From: Symbiodinium natans
Taxonomy: Eukaryota > Sar > Dinophyceae > Suessiales > Symbiodiniaceae
Reading direction: 5' to 3'
DNA length: 64,000 bases
NCBI GenBank assembly: GCA_905221605.1
Contig: CAJNDS010000490.1
Location: 7,501-71,500, forward strand
Made by a program: the position numbers and the translations under genes. The notes below the pieces were generated by a model, which saw only the letters and a program-made list of their open reading frames with translations, did not search any database and was not told the origin of the DNA. Positions 50,861 to 60,611 of this stretch are shown piece after piece. Positions within the stretch are counted from its first letter, which is position 1. The number at the start of each line of letters is the position of its first letter.

Positions 50861-51421
50861 GTTTAGCGCTTTTGCGTTTAATTGTTAGGGCTTAGGGCTT
50901 ATAGGGTTTAGGGTTTTGGAGTTTACATTTTAGGGTTTAGGGCTTATAGGGATTTTAGCTTTCGGTGTTTAGGGCTTAGAGGGTTTCACGTTGTCCAAAG
51001 GTTTCTTCCATACCTGGACCCAGTGTACTCTTGAGTTGTGTCCATAAGGCGATTGCGATACTTCTATGCAGGCCTACTTGGACGTTCTTGGGTGGTTTAG
51101 GGTTTAGGGCTTAGGGCTTAGGGCTTAGGGTTTAGGGTTTAGGGGTACATGTAAGTGGGCTGTACGTAAGGATAGAAATGGTGGTATTCGCATATGGGGT
51201 ACTTCTCATCTCCCTTATGGGAAATGCATTAAACTCCACCCTAAACCGTTACAACCCTGAACCCTAAACCCTGAACCCCAAACCCTAAACCCCAAACCCT
51301 AAACCCTATACCCTAAACCCCAAACCCCAAACCCCAAACCTTAAACCCTAAACCCTAAACCGCCCGCCAACCTGCTAAAGTCTTGCTTTTGTGGCATCCC
51401 TCTGACCTGAAACATGCACAG

Positions 51422-51456
51422 GGCCGAGAAGTATGCCCAACTCTTTAAGGCGGATG
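51422..51456 (+). CDS. Short exon candidate (chain 3)
   Basis: Acceptor TGCACAG, donor GATG|GTTGAG; AEKYAQLFKAD. Confidence 0.3.
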
Positions 51457-51559
51457 GTTGAGGGCTTCGGGATTTTGCAAATGTACCCTAGAAACCTCAA
51501 GCCCTAAACCCTAAACTCTGAACCCTAAACGCTAATTAAACCCCAAACCCCAAACCCCA

Positions 51560-51570
51560 AGCCCTAAGCC

Positions 51571-51651
<81 letters not shown>

Positions 51652-51655
51652 ACCC
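51560..51655 (-). repeat. CCCTCAA array
   Basis: About 12 uniform units of a telomere-type variant, followed by normal CCCTAAA. Confidence 0.95.
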
Positions 51656-51691
51656 TAAACCCTAAACCCTAAACCCTAAACTTCACTTCAG

Positions 51692-51742
51692 GGCATGACC
51701 GCTGGGCTCCTCCGAGCTCTGCACGCGGCAGCCGAAAGGCGA
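51692..51742 (+). CDS. Exon candidate (chain 3)
   Basis: Acceptor CACTTCAG, donor CGA|GTGGGG. 51 nt: GMTAGLLRALHAAAERR. Confidence 0.4.
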
Positions 51743-51900
51743 GTGGGGTGACCTAGGGACTTCGAGCTGAGGCATGGTAGGGTTTAGGTTTTAGGGTTTA
51801 GGGTTTAGGGTTTAGGGCTTAGGGTTTAGGGTTTAGGGTTTAGGGCTTAGGGTGTAGGGTGTAGGGTGTAGGGCTTAGGGTTTAGGGCCTAGAGTTTAGG

Positions 51901-52066
51901 GTCTAGGGTCCACAGCCCTGCATAACCCTAGGGTGAACTTAATACCCTAAAGCAAAGGGCTTAGGGTTTAGGGTTTCAGGTTTTGGCTTTAGGCTTAGGG
52001 CTTAGGGCTTTGGGCTTTAGGGATTAGAGTTAACCCTAGGGTTATGCAGGGCTTGGGACCCTAGAC
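51901..52066. mobile_element. Element with 34-bp terminal inverted repeats
   Basis: Left arm GTCTAGGGTCC, CAGCCCTGCATAACCCTAG; right arm is its complement with two mismatches. The centre is drifted TTTAGGG. Confidence 0.65.
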
Positions 52067-52112
52067 CCTAAACCCTAAACCCTAACCTCCGAAGGCAGCG
52101 TCCTCCTTCCAG

Positions 52113-52168
52113 CTCCGTGCTGGCCCACATCAGTGCGCAGGAGCGCGCCGGCACCTTGGGCGCCCAGG
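52113..52168 (+). CDS. Exon candidate (chain 3)
   Basis: Acceptor CTTCCAG, donor CCAGG|GTTTGG. Frame SVLAHISAQERAGTLGAQ or a second open frame. Confidence 0.35.
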
Positions 52169-52182
52169 GTTTGGGGGGGGGT

Positions 52183-52279
52183 AGGGTTTAGGGTTTAGGG
52201 TTTAGGGTTTAGGGTTTAGGGTTTAGGGTTTAGGGTTTAGGGTTTAGGGTTTAGGGTTTAGGGTTTAGGGTTTAGGGTT
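52183..52279 (+). repeat. Perfect TTTAGGG array (about 13 units)
   Basis: Between two exon candidates of chain 3. Confidence 0.95.
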
Positions 52280-52281
52280 TG

Positions 52282-52478
52282 CTGTGATAGGGCGTAGATG
52301 CTGTGAAGGTTAGGTTTCGGAACAAGCTCGAAAGCTTCATGAGGTGCTGAAGAGCAGCTTTGGCCCGATTGTGGAGGGCCATCTAACACTTTTCTCCCAC
52401 CCCACGCCGTCCAAGGCGGCAAAGCCACCCAAACCTATTCCTTTTCGGGTTTAGGCCTAAACTCAGGCAACAGTCCAC
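52282..52478 (+). repeat. Dispersed ~175-bp repeat, copy 2
   Basis: See 49528-49705. Both copies follow directly on TTTAGGG-type sequence. Confidence 0.8.
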
Positions 52479-52885
52479 TTTTCAATACTTTGATGTTGGT
52501 TGAATCCGAGAGTCAAGGGTGCCAACAGATAGAGGCCCCGAAGCCGGCGTGGCGGGTGAAGAGGACAGGCTGCCAGCTTAGGGCGGCAAGGCAGGCCAGG
52601 CAGTGGGGCCACAAATCCCAGTAGGGCAGGGGCCAGGGGGGCCAGGGGGGCAGAGGTCAAAAGGTCAGCGCGGAGGGGGGGCCAGGGGCCGAGGCAGGAG
52701 GGTGGTAGGAAGGCAGACACTGCGCAACACTCTGCACACCAGCTACCTTGGGATGCGGGAGGGTTTAGGGTTTAGGGAGTGGGGTTTAGGGTTTAGGGTT
52801 TAGGGTCCGGGTTTAGGGTTTAGGGTTTAGGGTTTAGGGTTTATAATTAGGGTTTAGGGTTTAGGGTTTAGGGTTTAGGGTTTAG

Positions 52886-53012
52886 GGACTGTCTCCGCAC
52901 CAGCTCCTCTGCTGAAACGGCCAGCGAGCATCTTTTGAGAAAGGCAAAGAGCTACTTCCGTCGCTGCCCGTCCATCGCCCAAGGGCTCTGGGCTGTGCAT
53001 CGAAACCTTAGG
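52886..53012 (+). CDS. Exon candidate (chain 3), telomere-type borders on both sides
   Basis: Begins after TTTAG of one array and ends before GTTTAGGG of the next. Only one frame is open (42 codons from 52887): TASEHLLRKAKSYFRRCPSI then QGLWAVHRNLR. It ends in phase 0. Confidence 0.6.
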
Positions 53013-53086
53013 GTTTAGGGTTTGGGTTTAGGGTTTCGGGTTTAGGGTTAGGGTTTAGGGTTTAGGGTTTAGGGTTTAGGGTTTAG
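53013..53086 (+). other. Intron candidate made wholly of telomere-type repeat
   Basis: 74 nt starting GTTTAGGG and ending TTTAG, consisting only of TTTAGGG and one-base variants. Removing it joins the two flanking open frames in phase. Confidence 0.55.
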
Positions 53087-53137
53087 GTTGATGAGGTTCG
53101 TGAGGAGTACAACGTGCCCGGAAGCTGCTGGGATAAG
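53087..53137 (+). CDS. Exon candidate (chain 3)
   Basis: 51 nt between TTTAG and AAG|GTCCTA, phase 0 at both ends: VDEVREEYNVPGSCWDK. Confidence 0.6.
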
Positions 53138-53365
53138 GTCCTAAACACTTAACGCCCCTGAAGCCCCTAAACCCCTAACCCTGAACCACCGAAGCCCCAA
53201 ACGCCTTAAAGCCCTTGAGTCCCTAAACCCGAACCCCAAACCCTGAACCCCTTAAACCCCTTCAACCCCTTAAAGCCCCTAAGCCCCTAAGCCCCTAAGC
53301 CCCTAAGCCTTGCGCCTCCTAAGTCTAAAGGCAAGCTTTGTAGGGTTGAGGGTTTTTGAAGGCTG

Positions 53366-53489
53366 TACAGGGTGGGGCCCCCTAGTTATAAGTAGAGTTA
53401 TAAGGGCCCTAAATTGGGTTATAAGGACCCTAAGTTAGGTTATAAGTCACTTAACTACAGTTAGTATAGTAAGGGGGCCCCACCCTGTA
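53366..53489 (-). mobile_element. MITE-1 copy d, flanked by direct repeats
   Basis: 124 bp, best-preserved copy. A 27-bp sequence ending TTTTTGAAGGCTGTA stands on both sides. It lies in the intron between two chain-3 exons. Confidence 0.9.
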
Positions 53490-53666
53490 GGGTTGAGGGT
53501 TTTTGAAGGCTGTAGGGCCTTGGGTGGAGGGCTCTAGGGTCTTCAGCGGCTTCAGGGTTTAGGGTTTGATGTTCAGGCTTTCATGTTTAGGGTTTAGGCC
53601 TTGGGGCTGAGGAGTTCGGGTTTAGGGCATCAGGGTGGGGGGTTTTTGAGGTTTTGTGGGCCGTCC

Positions 53667-53740
53667 CTAAACCCTAAACCCTAAACCCTAAACCCTAAAC
53701 CCTAAACCCTAAACCCTAAACCCTAAACCCTAAACCCTAG
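53667..53740 (-). repeat. CCCTAAA array ending CCCTAG
   Basis: Ten perfect units, then CCCTAG, near the acceptor of the following exon. Confidence 0.95.
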
Positions 53741-53753
53741 GGGCATTCTCCAG

Positions 53754-53828
53754 GTGCTGGCTGTCGACTGGCTGCTGGAGACGTGCCTGGCCATGCACTT
53801 CCACGAGGCCAGACGCTGGCCTGGAAAG
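53754..53828 (+). CDS. Exon candidate (chain 3)
   Basis: Acceptor TTCTCCAG, donor AAAG|GTACTT, 25 codons in phase 0: VLAVDWLLETCLAMHFHEAR. A start at 53741 after CCCTAG is an alternative. A hydrophobic helix with VDWLLE recalls the first helix of a cyclin box, not more than a hint. Confidence 0.5.
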
Positions 53829-53830
53829 GT

Positions 53831-53928
53831 ACTTGAACCCTAAACCCTAAACCCTAAACCCTAAACCCTAAACCCTAAACCCTAAACCCTAAACCCTAAA
53901 CCCTAAACCCTAAACCCTAAACCCTAAC
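53831..53928 (-). repeat. CCCTAAA array at the start of an intron
   Basis: About 13 units immediately after the donor GTACTTGAA. Confidence 0.95.
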
Positions 53929-54437
53929 CAATTATAAGTAGGGTTATAAGCCCAGTTATAATTGGAGTACCATGAACCTTCAAGTAGCAGAGTTTCGCCT
54001 CTTCATCTGGTTTGCTTGATTATGCCATGATCACCAGTGTTACTATTGGTACTCTTATTGCCAGTCTATATATATATATATATCTTGTGTGTTTTTGCTA
54101 TTATATGTATAGTGTTGCATTTGTACTCATTTTTGTTCGGGGGGGTGGCATGTTTTGGGCTTAAGGGTTTCGGTTTCCTGCTTACGTAGACGTTTAGAGG
54201 TCCAGGGTTGCATCGCGTTCGATTTGGGGGCTTCACGTTTCAGAGGGTTTAGGGTTTGGGTTTAGGCCGTAGGGTTTAGGCGGTTTTGGGTTGTGTAGGG
54301 CTTAGGATTTCTGAGGTTGTTTGGCACACGCTGTTCTCTGGGCTCTATAACTGAACCCTATACGGCCTGAATCCCTCTACAACTGCTCTCCCTAAACCCC
54401 AAGCCTAAACCCCAAACCCTAACCCCTGAACATAGAG

Positions 54438-54528
54438 TTCAACTCTTTCGGCTCCCACCCCAACTTGCCAGAAGTGCTGCGGGATAGTCCAAAACGCCGC
54501 GCTCAAGAAGAGTTGACGAGCAACCAAG
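54438..54528 (+). CDS. Exon candidate (chain 3)
   Basis: Acceptor CATAGAG, donor CCAAG|GTATGT. Reads FNSFGSHPNLPEVLRDSPKR then AQEELTSNQ, in the phase expected from the previous exon. Confidence 0.55.
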
Positions 54529-54591
54529 GTATGTGGCGACAACAGCATTGCGTTCAATTAAGTGTGGTTTGCTTGGCATCCACTCTTGTCT

Positions 54592-54707
54592 TTGTGGTGC
54601 TTTACCGTAACTTTAGATCCTTACCCTTTTTGGGTTATTGGGTTTCTTAAAAGGGCAGCTAAAAGTTTAATTTATAGCTACCCTCCTGAGTGCAGCCAAG
54701 TTGTGTA
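54592..54707. mobile_element. Dispersed ~110-bp repeat, copy 2
   Basis: Homologous to 19591-19700; starts about 65 bp after a splice donor. Confidence 0.6.
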
Positions 54708-55074
54708 CTGGCTCAGGTCTTATTGGGCTCATCTTGGGAGGGGAACCCTAAACCCTAAACCCTAAACCCTAAACCCTAAGCCCTAAACCCTAAACCGGCT
54801 CCTCAAAGAGCTTAGCGGGTTTAACCCGAAGGCTCCAAATAGCCCAAAGTAGGTACTATTAATAGACTTTAGACCCCAATGTAGGTATTATTTGTACACT
54901 TCGAGCCCTAGGTTAAGAGTTCTTCACTAGGGTGTAGTTTAGGCGTCTCGGTCTCGTAGGGCCTATTGGGCTTATTGGGTCTATTGGGTTTGCAGGGTTT
55001 TATAGAGTTCATAGGGCTTGTAGGGTGAAGATGGTTTGCGAGCGTTTGTAGGGCTTCGGGTTTGCGAGCATCAG

Positions 55075-55183
55075 GAGAGATCGGTGCGATAGTAGCACCG
55101 AGCTCTGGCTGTCAGCGAAAGCAAGTGAGGAGGGAGATCCACAGGGCCGACGTGGGAGGTCTAAGAGCCCCTACAGGCTCCAG
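55075..55183 (+). CDS. Exon candidate (chain 3)
   Basis: Acceptor GCATCAG, donor CTCCAG|GTAACC. In the phase left by the preceding exon it reads EIGAIVAPSSGCQRKQVRRE then IHRADVGGLRAPTGS. Confidence 0.5.
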
Positions 55184-55475
55184 GTAACCCTGAACCCTAA
55201 ACCTAAACCCTAAACCTAAACCCTAAACCCTAAACCCTAAACCCTAAACCCTAACTTGGCTGCGTGTGTCGCTTTCGCTCGATGTAGAAACCAGGATTAG
55301 GCTTCTAGGGTGTCACCCTGCTTAGGGTTTAGGGTTTAGGGTTTAGGGTTTAGGGTTTAGGGTTTAGGGTTTAGGGTTCAGGGTTTAGGGTTTAGGGCAT
55401 AGGGTTTAGGGTTTTTGGGTTTGGGGTTTGGGTTTGGGGTTTGGGGTTTGGGGTGTGGGGCATAGGGTTTGCCAG

Positions 55476-55538
55476 GTCGTTGCGTTTTCGGCGCTGGCCA
55501 GCCTGGATCGTGCCTGGGGCGTGGATTTAATGCTCAAG
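55476..55538 (+). CDS. Exon candidate (chain 3)
   Basis: Acceptor TTGCCAG, donor CTCAAG|GCAGCA (GC type). 21 codons: VVAFSALASLDRAWGVDLML. Its phase does not follow from the previous exon, so an exon may be missing between them. Confidence 0.45.
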
Positions 55539-55765
55539 GCAGCATGAGGTTGGGGTTCAAGATGATTCGGGCTTAGGGTTTGGGGTTTGGGGTTTAGGGT
55601 TTAGGGTTTAGGGTTTAGGGTTTAGGGTTTAGGGTTTAGGGTTTAGGGTTACCCCGAGGCCAAGGCAGTTGGACCGTAACCCCGGACGCTGACCCGAACA
55701 TTTCATGACTTCGGTCATCCCTACTCTTTCAGTTTGATAGATCACCTAGTTCTTGGTAGCCCTAG

Positions 55766-55833
55766 ATGGTTCGTCGCTGCGGAACACTTCGATACTCCCC
55801 ACGGTTAACGATGACTTCGCCCCTCGGGGGCAG
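55766..55833 (+). CDS. Exon candidate (chain 3)
   Basis: Acceptor GCCCTAG, donor CAG|GTAAGT, both strong. Two frames open: SSLRNTSILPTVNDDFAPRG or MVRRCGTLRYSPRLTMTSPL. Confidence 0.45.
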
Positions 55834-56308
55834 GTAAGTCTTCCTGCCAGTGCCAGAACAAGGATCCCTAAACCCTAAACCCTAAACCCCAAACCCTAAA
55901 CCCTAAACCCGATATATTCTACACCCTCAGCGACACAAGAGCCTGAACTGCCATCTTGACCTTCACGCTATGTTCATAAGATAGCAGAGGGGCTTCCTAC
56001 TACAACACCCCCGGAACACGGGATTAGGGTTTATAGGGTTTAGGGTTTACAGGGTTTATAGGGTTTGTTTATAGGATGTATAAGGTTTATAGGGTTTATA
56101 GGGTTTATGGGGACCCCAGGCATCTAGGGCCACTCCCTGAACCTGTCCCGCACATGAAGGTGCCCCAACTCGTATTTTCGGGTTTCAGGGTGCAGATCCT
56201 TAAACCCTAAACCCTAAACCCTAAACCTTGTGATCCCTAAACCCCAAATTCCCTGTAGAAACCTAAAAGTTGCACTGCCTGACGGGAATCCTAGTCCCGA
56301 AAGCCGAG

Positions 56309-56344
56309 GATACCTTTCCATGCTACGTGCACCAATGCTGATGG
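56309..56344 (+). CDS. Short exon candidate (chain 3)
   Basis: Acceptor GCCGAG, donor GATGG|GTGAGA; frame unresolved. Confidence 0.3.
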
Positions 56345-56382
56345 GTGAGATCCAGGCTGGGTTTAGGGTTTAGGGTTTAGGG

Positions 56383-56480
56383 TTTTCGAAAATAGGGGTA
56401 CCCTTTTGGGGGGGGGGGTTCCTTGAAAAGGACTGTATAGTATTTTGGGGTATATAAGGGGTGCCCCTATTGTCGGAAAT
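56383..56480. mobile_element. TTACGAAAATAGGGG-family element, diverged
   Basis: Left TTTTCGAAAATAGGGGTACCC, right GGGTGCCCCTATTGTCGGAAA. Confidence 0.5.
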
Positions 56481-56741
56481 CCCCGGAACTTGGGATGTAG
56501 GGTTTTGGACCTCGGGTGCAGGGAACCTGTGTTCTCTCTTTGGCGATTATGTTTGTGTTGGTTTTTGGGGTTTAGGGTTTAGGGTTTAGGGTAGAAAGCC
56601 CATGGGAATACTCGTTGGGTTAAGGATTTAGGCAAAAGTTTACGTGTGTAGTTAGGGCCCTAAACCCTCAAACCCAAACGAGTGGCACTTAACGCCCTAC
56701 TTGCACAGTACCCTCCCGTAAACCTTCAACCCTACACCCAG

Positions 56742-56780
56742 GCGTATGGAACAGGAGATGTCCTTTGCCAGCCCCTGCTG
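56742..56780 (+). CDS. Short exon candidate (chain 3)
   Basis: Acceptor ACACCCAG, donor CTG|GCACCC (GC type); AYGTGDVLCQPLL or RMEQEMSFASPC. Confidence 0.25.
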
Positions 56781-57294
56781 GCACCCTAAATCCTAAACCC
56801 TAAGCCCTAGAGCATCCTGAAGCGCCGGGTGGTCCAAGGGGGTTGGCATCCGAGTACTCCCTAGTTCAGGCTCCCTATGGATTGGGTTTCGGGCTTAGGG
56901 CTCAGGATTTAAGACCTTCGACCTTACAACCGTCACTGAGGTCCCGAAAAGTCGAAATATCCCTAAAACCCCAAACTCCCTGCCTAAACTCGCGCGTGTT
57001 GACACAACCCTAAACCCTAAACCCTAAACCCTAAATCCTAAACCCTAAACCCTAAACCCTAAACCCTACACCTAAAGCCTTAAGCCCCCCCCAATCCCAT
57101 CCTCTGAACCTTCAGCAGGGTTCAGGGTGCAGCTTGTGGACTTTGGAACTTCCAGCTTGGCCTTGGGTTGTTCAGGATCTACAGTCTAGGGGGGTTCAGG
57201 AGTTGCGGTGCAGGGGTTTAGGGTTTAGGGTTTAGGGTTTAGGGTCTAGGGTTTAGGGTTTAGGGTTTAGGGTTTCGGGTTTCGGGCCCGAAAG

Positions 57295-57360
57295 GTCTTA
57301 CTCCTGGCGACTGTCAGCATCGCGCTGAAGCTGCACGGAACGAGCCAGGCCGGGATGAGG
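57295..57360 (+). CDS. Hydrophobic exon candidate (chain 3)
   Basis: Acceptor CGAAAG, donor AGG|GTTTAGGG, exactly 22 codons: VLLLATVSIALKLHGTSQAG. The pattern LLATVSIALK resembles the third helix of a cyclin box (suggestive only). Confidence 0.5.
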
Positions 57361-57972
57361 GTTTAGGGTTTAGGGTTTAGGGTTTAGGTTTTAGGCTCTG
57401 GGGTCCGATCTTGAAGTTGAGAAGACCCAGCAAACCCTGTAATTATGCTCCACAAAGCCTACCCTAAACCCTAAACCCTAAACCCTAAACCCTGAAGTCA
57501 TGAAGCCTGCAAGCCCTACGAACCCATTAAGCCCCCGGCATGCAACCAGCCTCTCACGTTCGTGGCGTACGGTTTTTTTTGCGCCCAAATCCTGCAAAGG
57601 GCCGAGCTATTTTTTTATTATAGGGTTTAGGGTTTAGGGTTCTTGGGAGGGGAGGGGGGGGGGGGTTCAAGCGTTTTTAGCCCTACGTCTCCTAATACCC
57701 CCCCACTGCTCCCTAAGACTCCCTGAGCTTCCCTAAGGTTCCCTAGGTACCTGCCCCCGATGAAGCCCCCTCTCTTGGGGAGCCTGTAGACAGGGCTTGG
57801 TACGGCTTCGGTGCTACGTTGCATCACATAGGGAGGGGCTCCCCGCTGTTGCTACAAGTGGAGTTACCCTAAACCCTAGCCCTAAACCCTAAACCCTAAA
57901 CCCTAAACCCTAAACCCTAAACCCTTGTCGGGTTACAAGTGCCATTATCTAGGTTATCAGTTTCCTAACTAC

Positions 57973-58123
57973 TCTGAGGGTAGTTTCATGGGCACCAGCA
58001 TGGTCCCTAACCTCCTTGAAAGGGTTCTGATGTATGGGCCCTTAATTTGTGCAGGGTATATACGGGGTATATAAGGGGTCCCCTTTTAATGGCCCATACT
58101 GAGGGACCATGTAACTACCCCAA
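57973..58123. mobile_element. GGGTAGTTTCATGG inverted-repeat element
   Basis: Left CTGAGGGTAGTTTCATGG, right CCATGTAACTACCCCAAG; inner ATGGGCCCTTAA...TTAATGGCCCAT. Confidence 0.6.
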
Positions 58124-58757
58124 GATAAACCTTAAGCCCTAAACCCTAAACCCTAAGAACTACAGTGGTGTAGTCTCAGGGACTACAGTTCTGTAGTGTA
58201 GTCTCAGGGAGAGGCATGCCATCTGTCGATGTGGGCTTGTTAGGTTTCTGGCCTCTGGGCGGCAGCCCTAATGTGGCTTAGTGTTTTCCTTGAATTTAGG
58301 GTTTAGGGTTGAGGGTCTAGGGTTCAGGGTTTAGGGTTTAGGCTTTAGGGTTTACGGTTTTCTAGGGTTCAGGGCTTCCCTTGTATTCCTCTTCCCTTAC
58401 GCTGAAAACTCTTCTGAACCCCAGCGCCTTGGTGAGCCCGAAGCCCGCTACGCCTCAGCCTCTTTCAACAAGCCAAGTCTTGATGGGTTTTGCTGCTCAA
58501 GGCGTCTAAAGCCTAAAGCCAAAGGCGTCAACTGCTTTACACTTGATCCATGAACTCCCCCCACGCCCCAAACCGGAAACACCTGAACTAACCACGACAC
58601 GAACCAGCAGGTACTTCCCTAGACGTACCTGGTACCTCCTTAAACCTTAAACCTAACCCTAAACCCTAACCCTAAACCCTAGACCCTAAACCCTAAACCC
58701 TAAACCCTAAACCCTAAACCCTAAACCTTTCCCCAAATTCCCCAACTAAAGAACCAG

Positions 58758-58832
58758 GAAGTGATCCCGACCAGGTGGCACCATCACTCCGCGAAGTGCT
58801 ATTTCATCTGAGCCCTTTGGCGGAAGAGCAGG
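58758..58832 (+). CDS. Exon candidate (chain 3)
   Basis: Acceptor GAACCAG, donor CAGG|GTTCAGGG. Only one frame is open: SDPDQVAPSLREVLFHLSPL. Confidence 0.5.
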
Positions 58833-59089
58833 GTTCAGGGTTTAGGGTCTAGAGCTCAGGGTTTAGGATTTAGGGTTCAGGGTCTAGGGTTTAGGGTTCA
58901 GGGTTTAGGATTTATAGTATAATTGGGTTTTTGGGGTTTATAGGGTCGATTGGGTTTGTAGGGTCTGCAGGGTTTTTTGGCGCGTCTTGGGGGTTTCTAG
59001 GGTTTACAGGGTTTCGGTTTAGGGTGCAGATTTCTTGCAGATGTTCCTCAGTTCGGCTCCGGCTCGATGAGTTGCCTTTCTTTACAGAG

Positions 59090-59108
59090 AGAGAGAGAGA
59101 GAGAGAGG
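59090..59108 (+). repeat. GA microsatellite
   Basis: Nine AG/GA units. Confidence 0.95.
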
Positions 59109-59241
59109 ATTACAAAGGCAAGAGAGGGAGAGAGAGATGCCTGAACCCATAAACTTAATCCCAAAACCCTCAACCCTTAGCCCTAAACCCTGAACCCTAA
59201 ACCCTAAACCCTAAACCCTAAACCCTAAACCCTAAAACAAG

Positions 59242-59303
59242 GAATGAAGGCCTCTGGGCTCATGGTGCCCAGAGAGTCCACTATCCCTGAGTTCACGCTT
59301 AAG
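59242..59303 (+). CDS. Exon candidate (chain 3)
   Basis: After AAACAAG; reads MKASGLMVPRESTIPEFTLK. The sequence GCTTAAGGAGGGGATTGG at its end recurs at 59487. Confidence 0.35.
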
Positions 59304-59390
59304 GAGGGGATTGGGGTTTAGGGTTTAGGGTTTAGGGTTTAGGGTTCAGGGTTCAGGGTTTAGGGTTTAGGGTTTAGGGTTTAGGGTTAC

Positions 59391-59487
59391 TTCGCCTTTA
59401 GTTGAACTTTAAACTTTTTGGGTTTCCTTATTTAGTAGGCATATTGAAGTTTAACCTTCCTTTCCCCCTGGTTATTGGAGAAGTAAG
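59391..59487. mobile_element. TACTTC...GAAGTA element
   Basis: Ends TACTTC and GAAGTA, inner GAACTTTAAACTTTTTGGG and TTGAAGTTTAACC able to pair. Flanked by copies of GGATTGGGGTTTAG. Confidence 0.45.
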
Positions 59488-59704
59488 CTTAAGGAGGGGA
59501 TTGGGGTTTAGAGTTGAGGGTTTATGGTTTTGGGGTTTTGGGGTTTAGAGTTTAGGGTTTAGGGGGTTTAGGGTTTTGGGGATTAGAGTTTAGGGTTTAG
59601 GGGTTTAGGGTTTTGGGGTGTAGAGTTTAGGGTTTAGGGGCTTTAGGGTTCTGGTGTTTAGAGTTGAGGGTTTAGGGGATTTAGGGTCTGGGGTCTAAGG
59701 GTTG

Positions 59705-59787
59705 GTCTTGGGTTTAGGGTTTAGGGTTTAGGGTTTAGGGTTTAGGGTTTAGGGTTTAGGGTTTAGGGTTTAGGGTTTAGGGTTTAG
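59705..59787 (+). repeat. Perfect TTTAGGG array (about 11 units)
   Basis: Preceded by 180 bp of drifted GGTTTAGAG/TTTTGGGG units. Confidence 0.95.
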
Positions 59788-60040
59788 GTTCATCTCAAGG
59801 GTTTAGGGCACTTCCCTCCCAGAGACACCAGAGATGACCCTTGATAATCCCTTATAAACCTCCAGAGTGTCCACATACTCCAAGGTTCAGGGCGGGTTTA
59901 GGGTTTAGGGTTTAGGGGTTGCGGTTGAGGGTTCCTTGATGATGAGTTCATGGGAACCAGCCCCCAGGCGCCAAACTCTGGCACTGGAAAGTGGCGCCTG
60001 AGTAGGGTTTTTAAGTAGGATAAGACCGATTAAGGCTTAG

Positions 60041-60132
60041 TAGTAGAGTAGGTAACCTTTAACCTTTTTGGGTTAATATAATCCCCTTATATTCCCAAAG
60101 GTTAACCTTTAAAACCCCTAGGTACTGGACAA
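60041..60132. mobile_element. GTAGAGTAGGTAAC element, copy 1
   Basis: Core GGTAACCTTTAACCTTTTTG pairs with CCCAAAGGTTAACCTTTAAA; ends in AGGTACTGGACAACT. Copy 2 at 62381-62476. Confidence 0.65.
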
Positions 60133-60569
60133 CTGAGAAGGTCCGTTTTCAAAGGTGCTTCTGAACGCTACTTTTTACATACTTACTCTACGTTCCATGA
60201 TCCTCAAAGTATGGTCCTTGAAGCCGAGACGGAGCGTTTAGGGTTTAGGGTTTAGGGTTTAGGGTTTAGGGTTTGGGGTCTAGGGTTTAGGGTTTAGGGT
60301 TTCTTCCCAGGGTTTAGAGTTTAGATCTTTGGTCAACAGTGGATGCTGCAAACGCTGGGGATCCTCAGCCCGGCCCTAGCAAAAACAAAACACACACACA
60401 CACACACATGCACACCCTCGGCCCTTAAACCCTAAACCCTAAACCTTAACCCGAAACCCTAAACCCTAAACCCCCGAAACCCTGACCCTGAACCCTAGAC
60501 CCTGTGTGATGCATCATCACCCAGTACCGAGGCCAGCGAACAGTCGCTGTCGAAAGCATTCTTTTCCAG

Positions 60570-60611
60570 GAGCGCCAGGCGAGGTACGGTGCTTTGGTGG
60601 TTCCGAGAAAG
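60570..60611 (+). CDS. Short exon candidate (chain 3)
   Basis: Acceptor CTTTTCCAG, donor AAAG|GTTGGG, 14 codons: ERQARYGALVVPRK. Confidence 0.4.

Noticed and set aside
52463-52803. ORFs on both strands at 52463-52803
   Set aside because: GC-rich GGCC/GGGCC stretches give Gly/Arg and Pro/Leu runs in several frames; no splice borders or motif.
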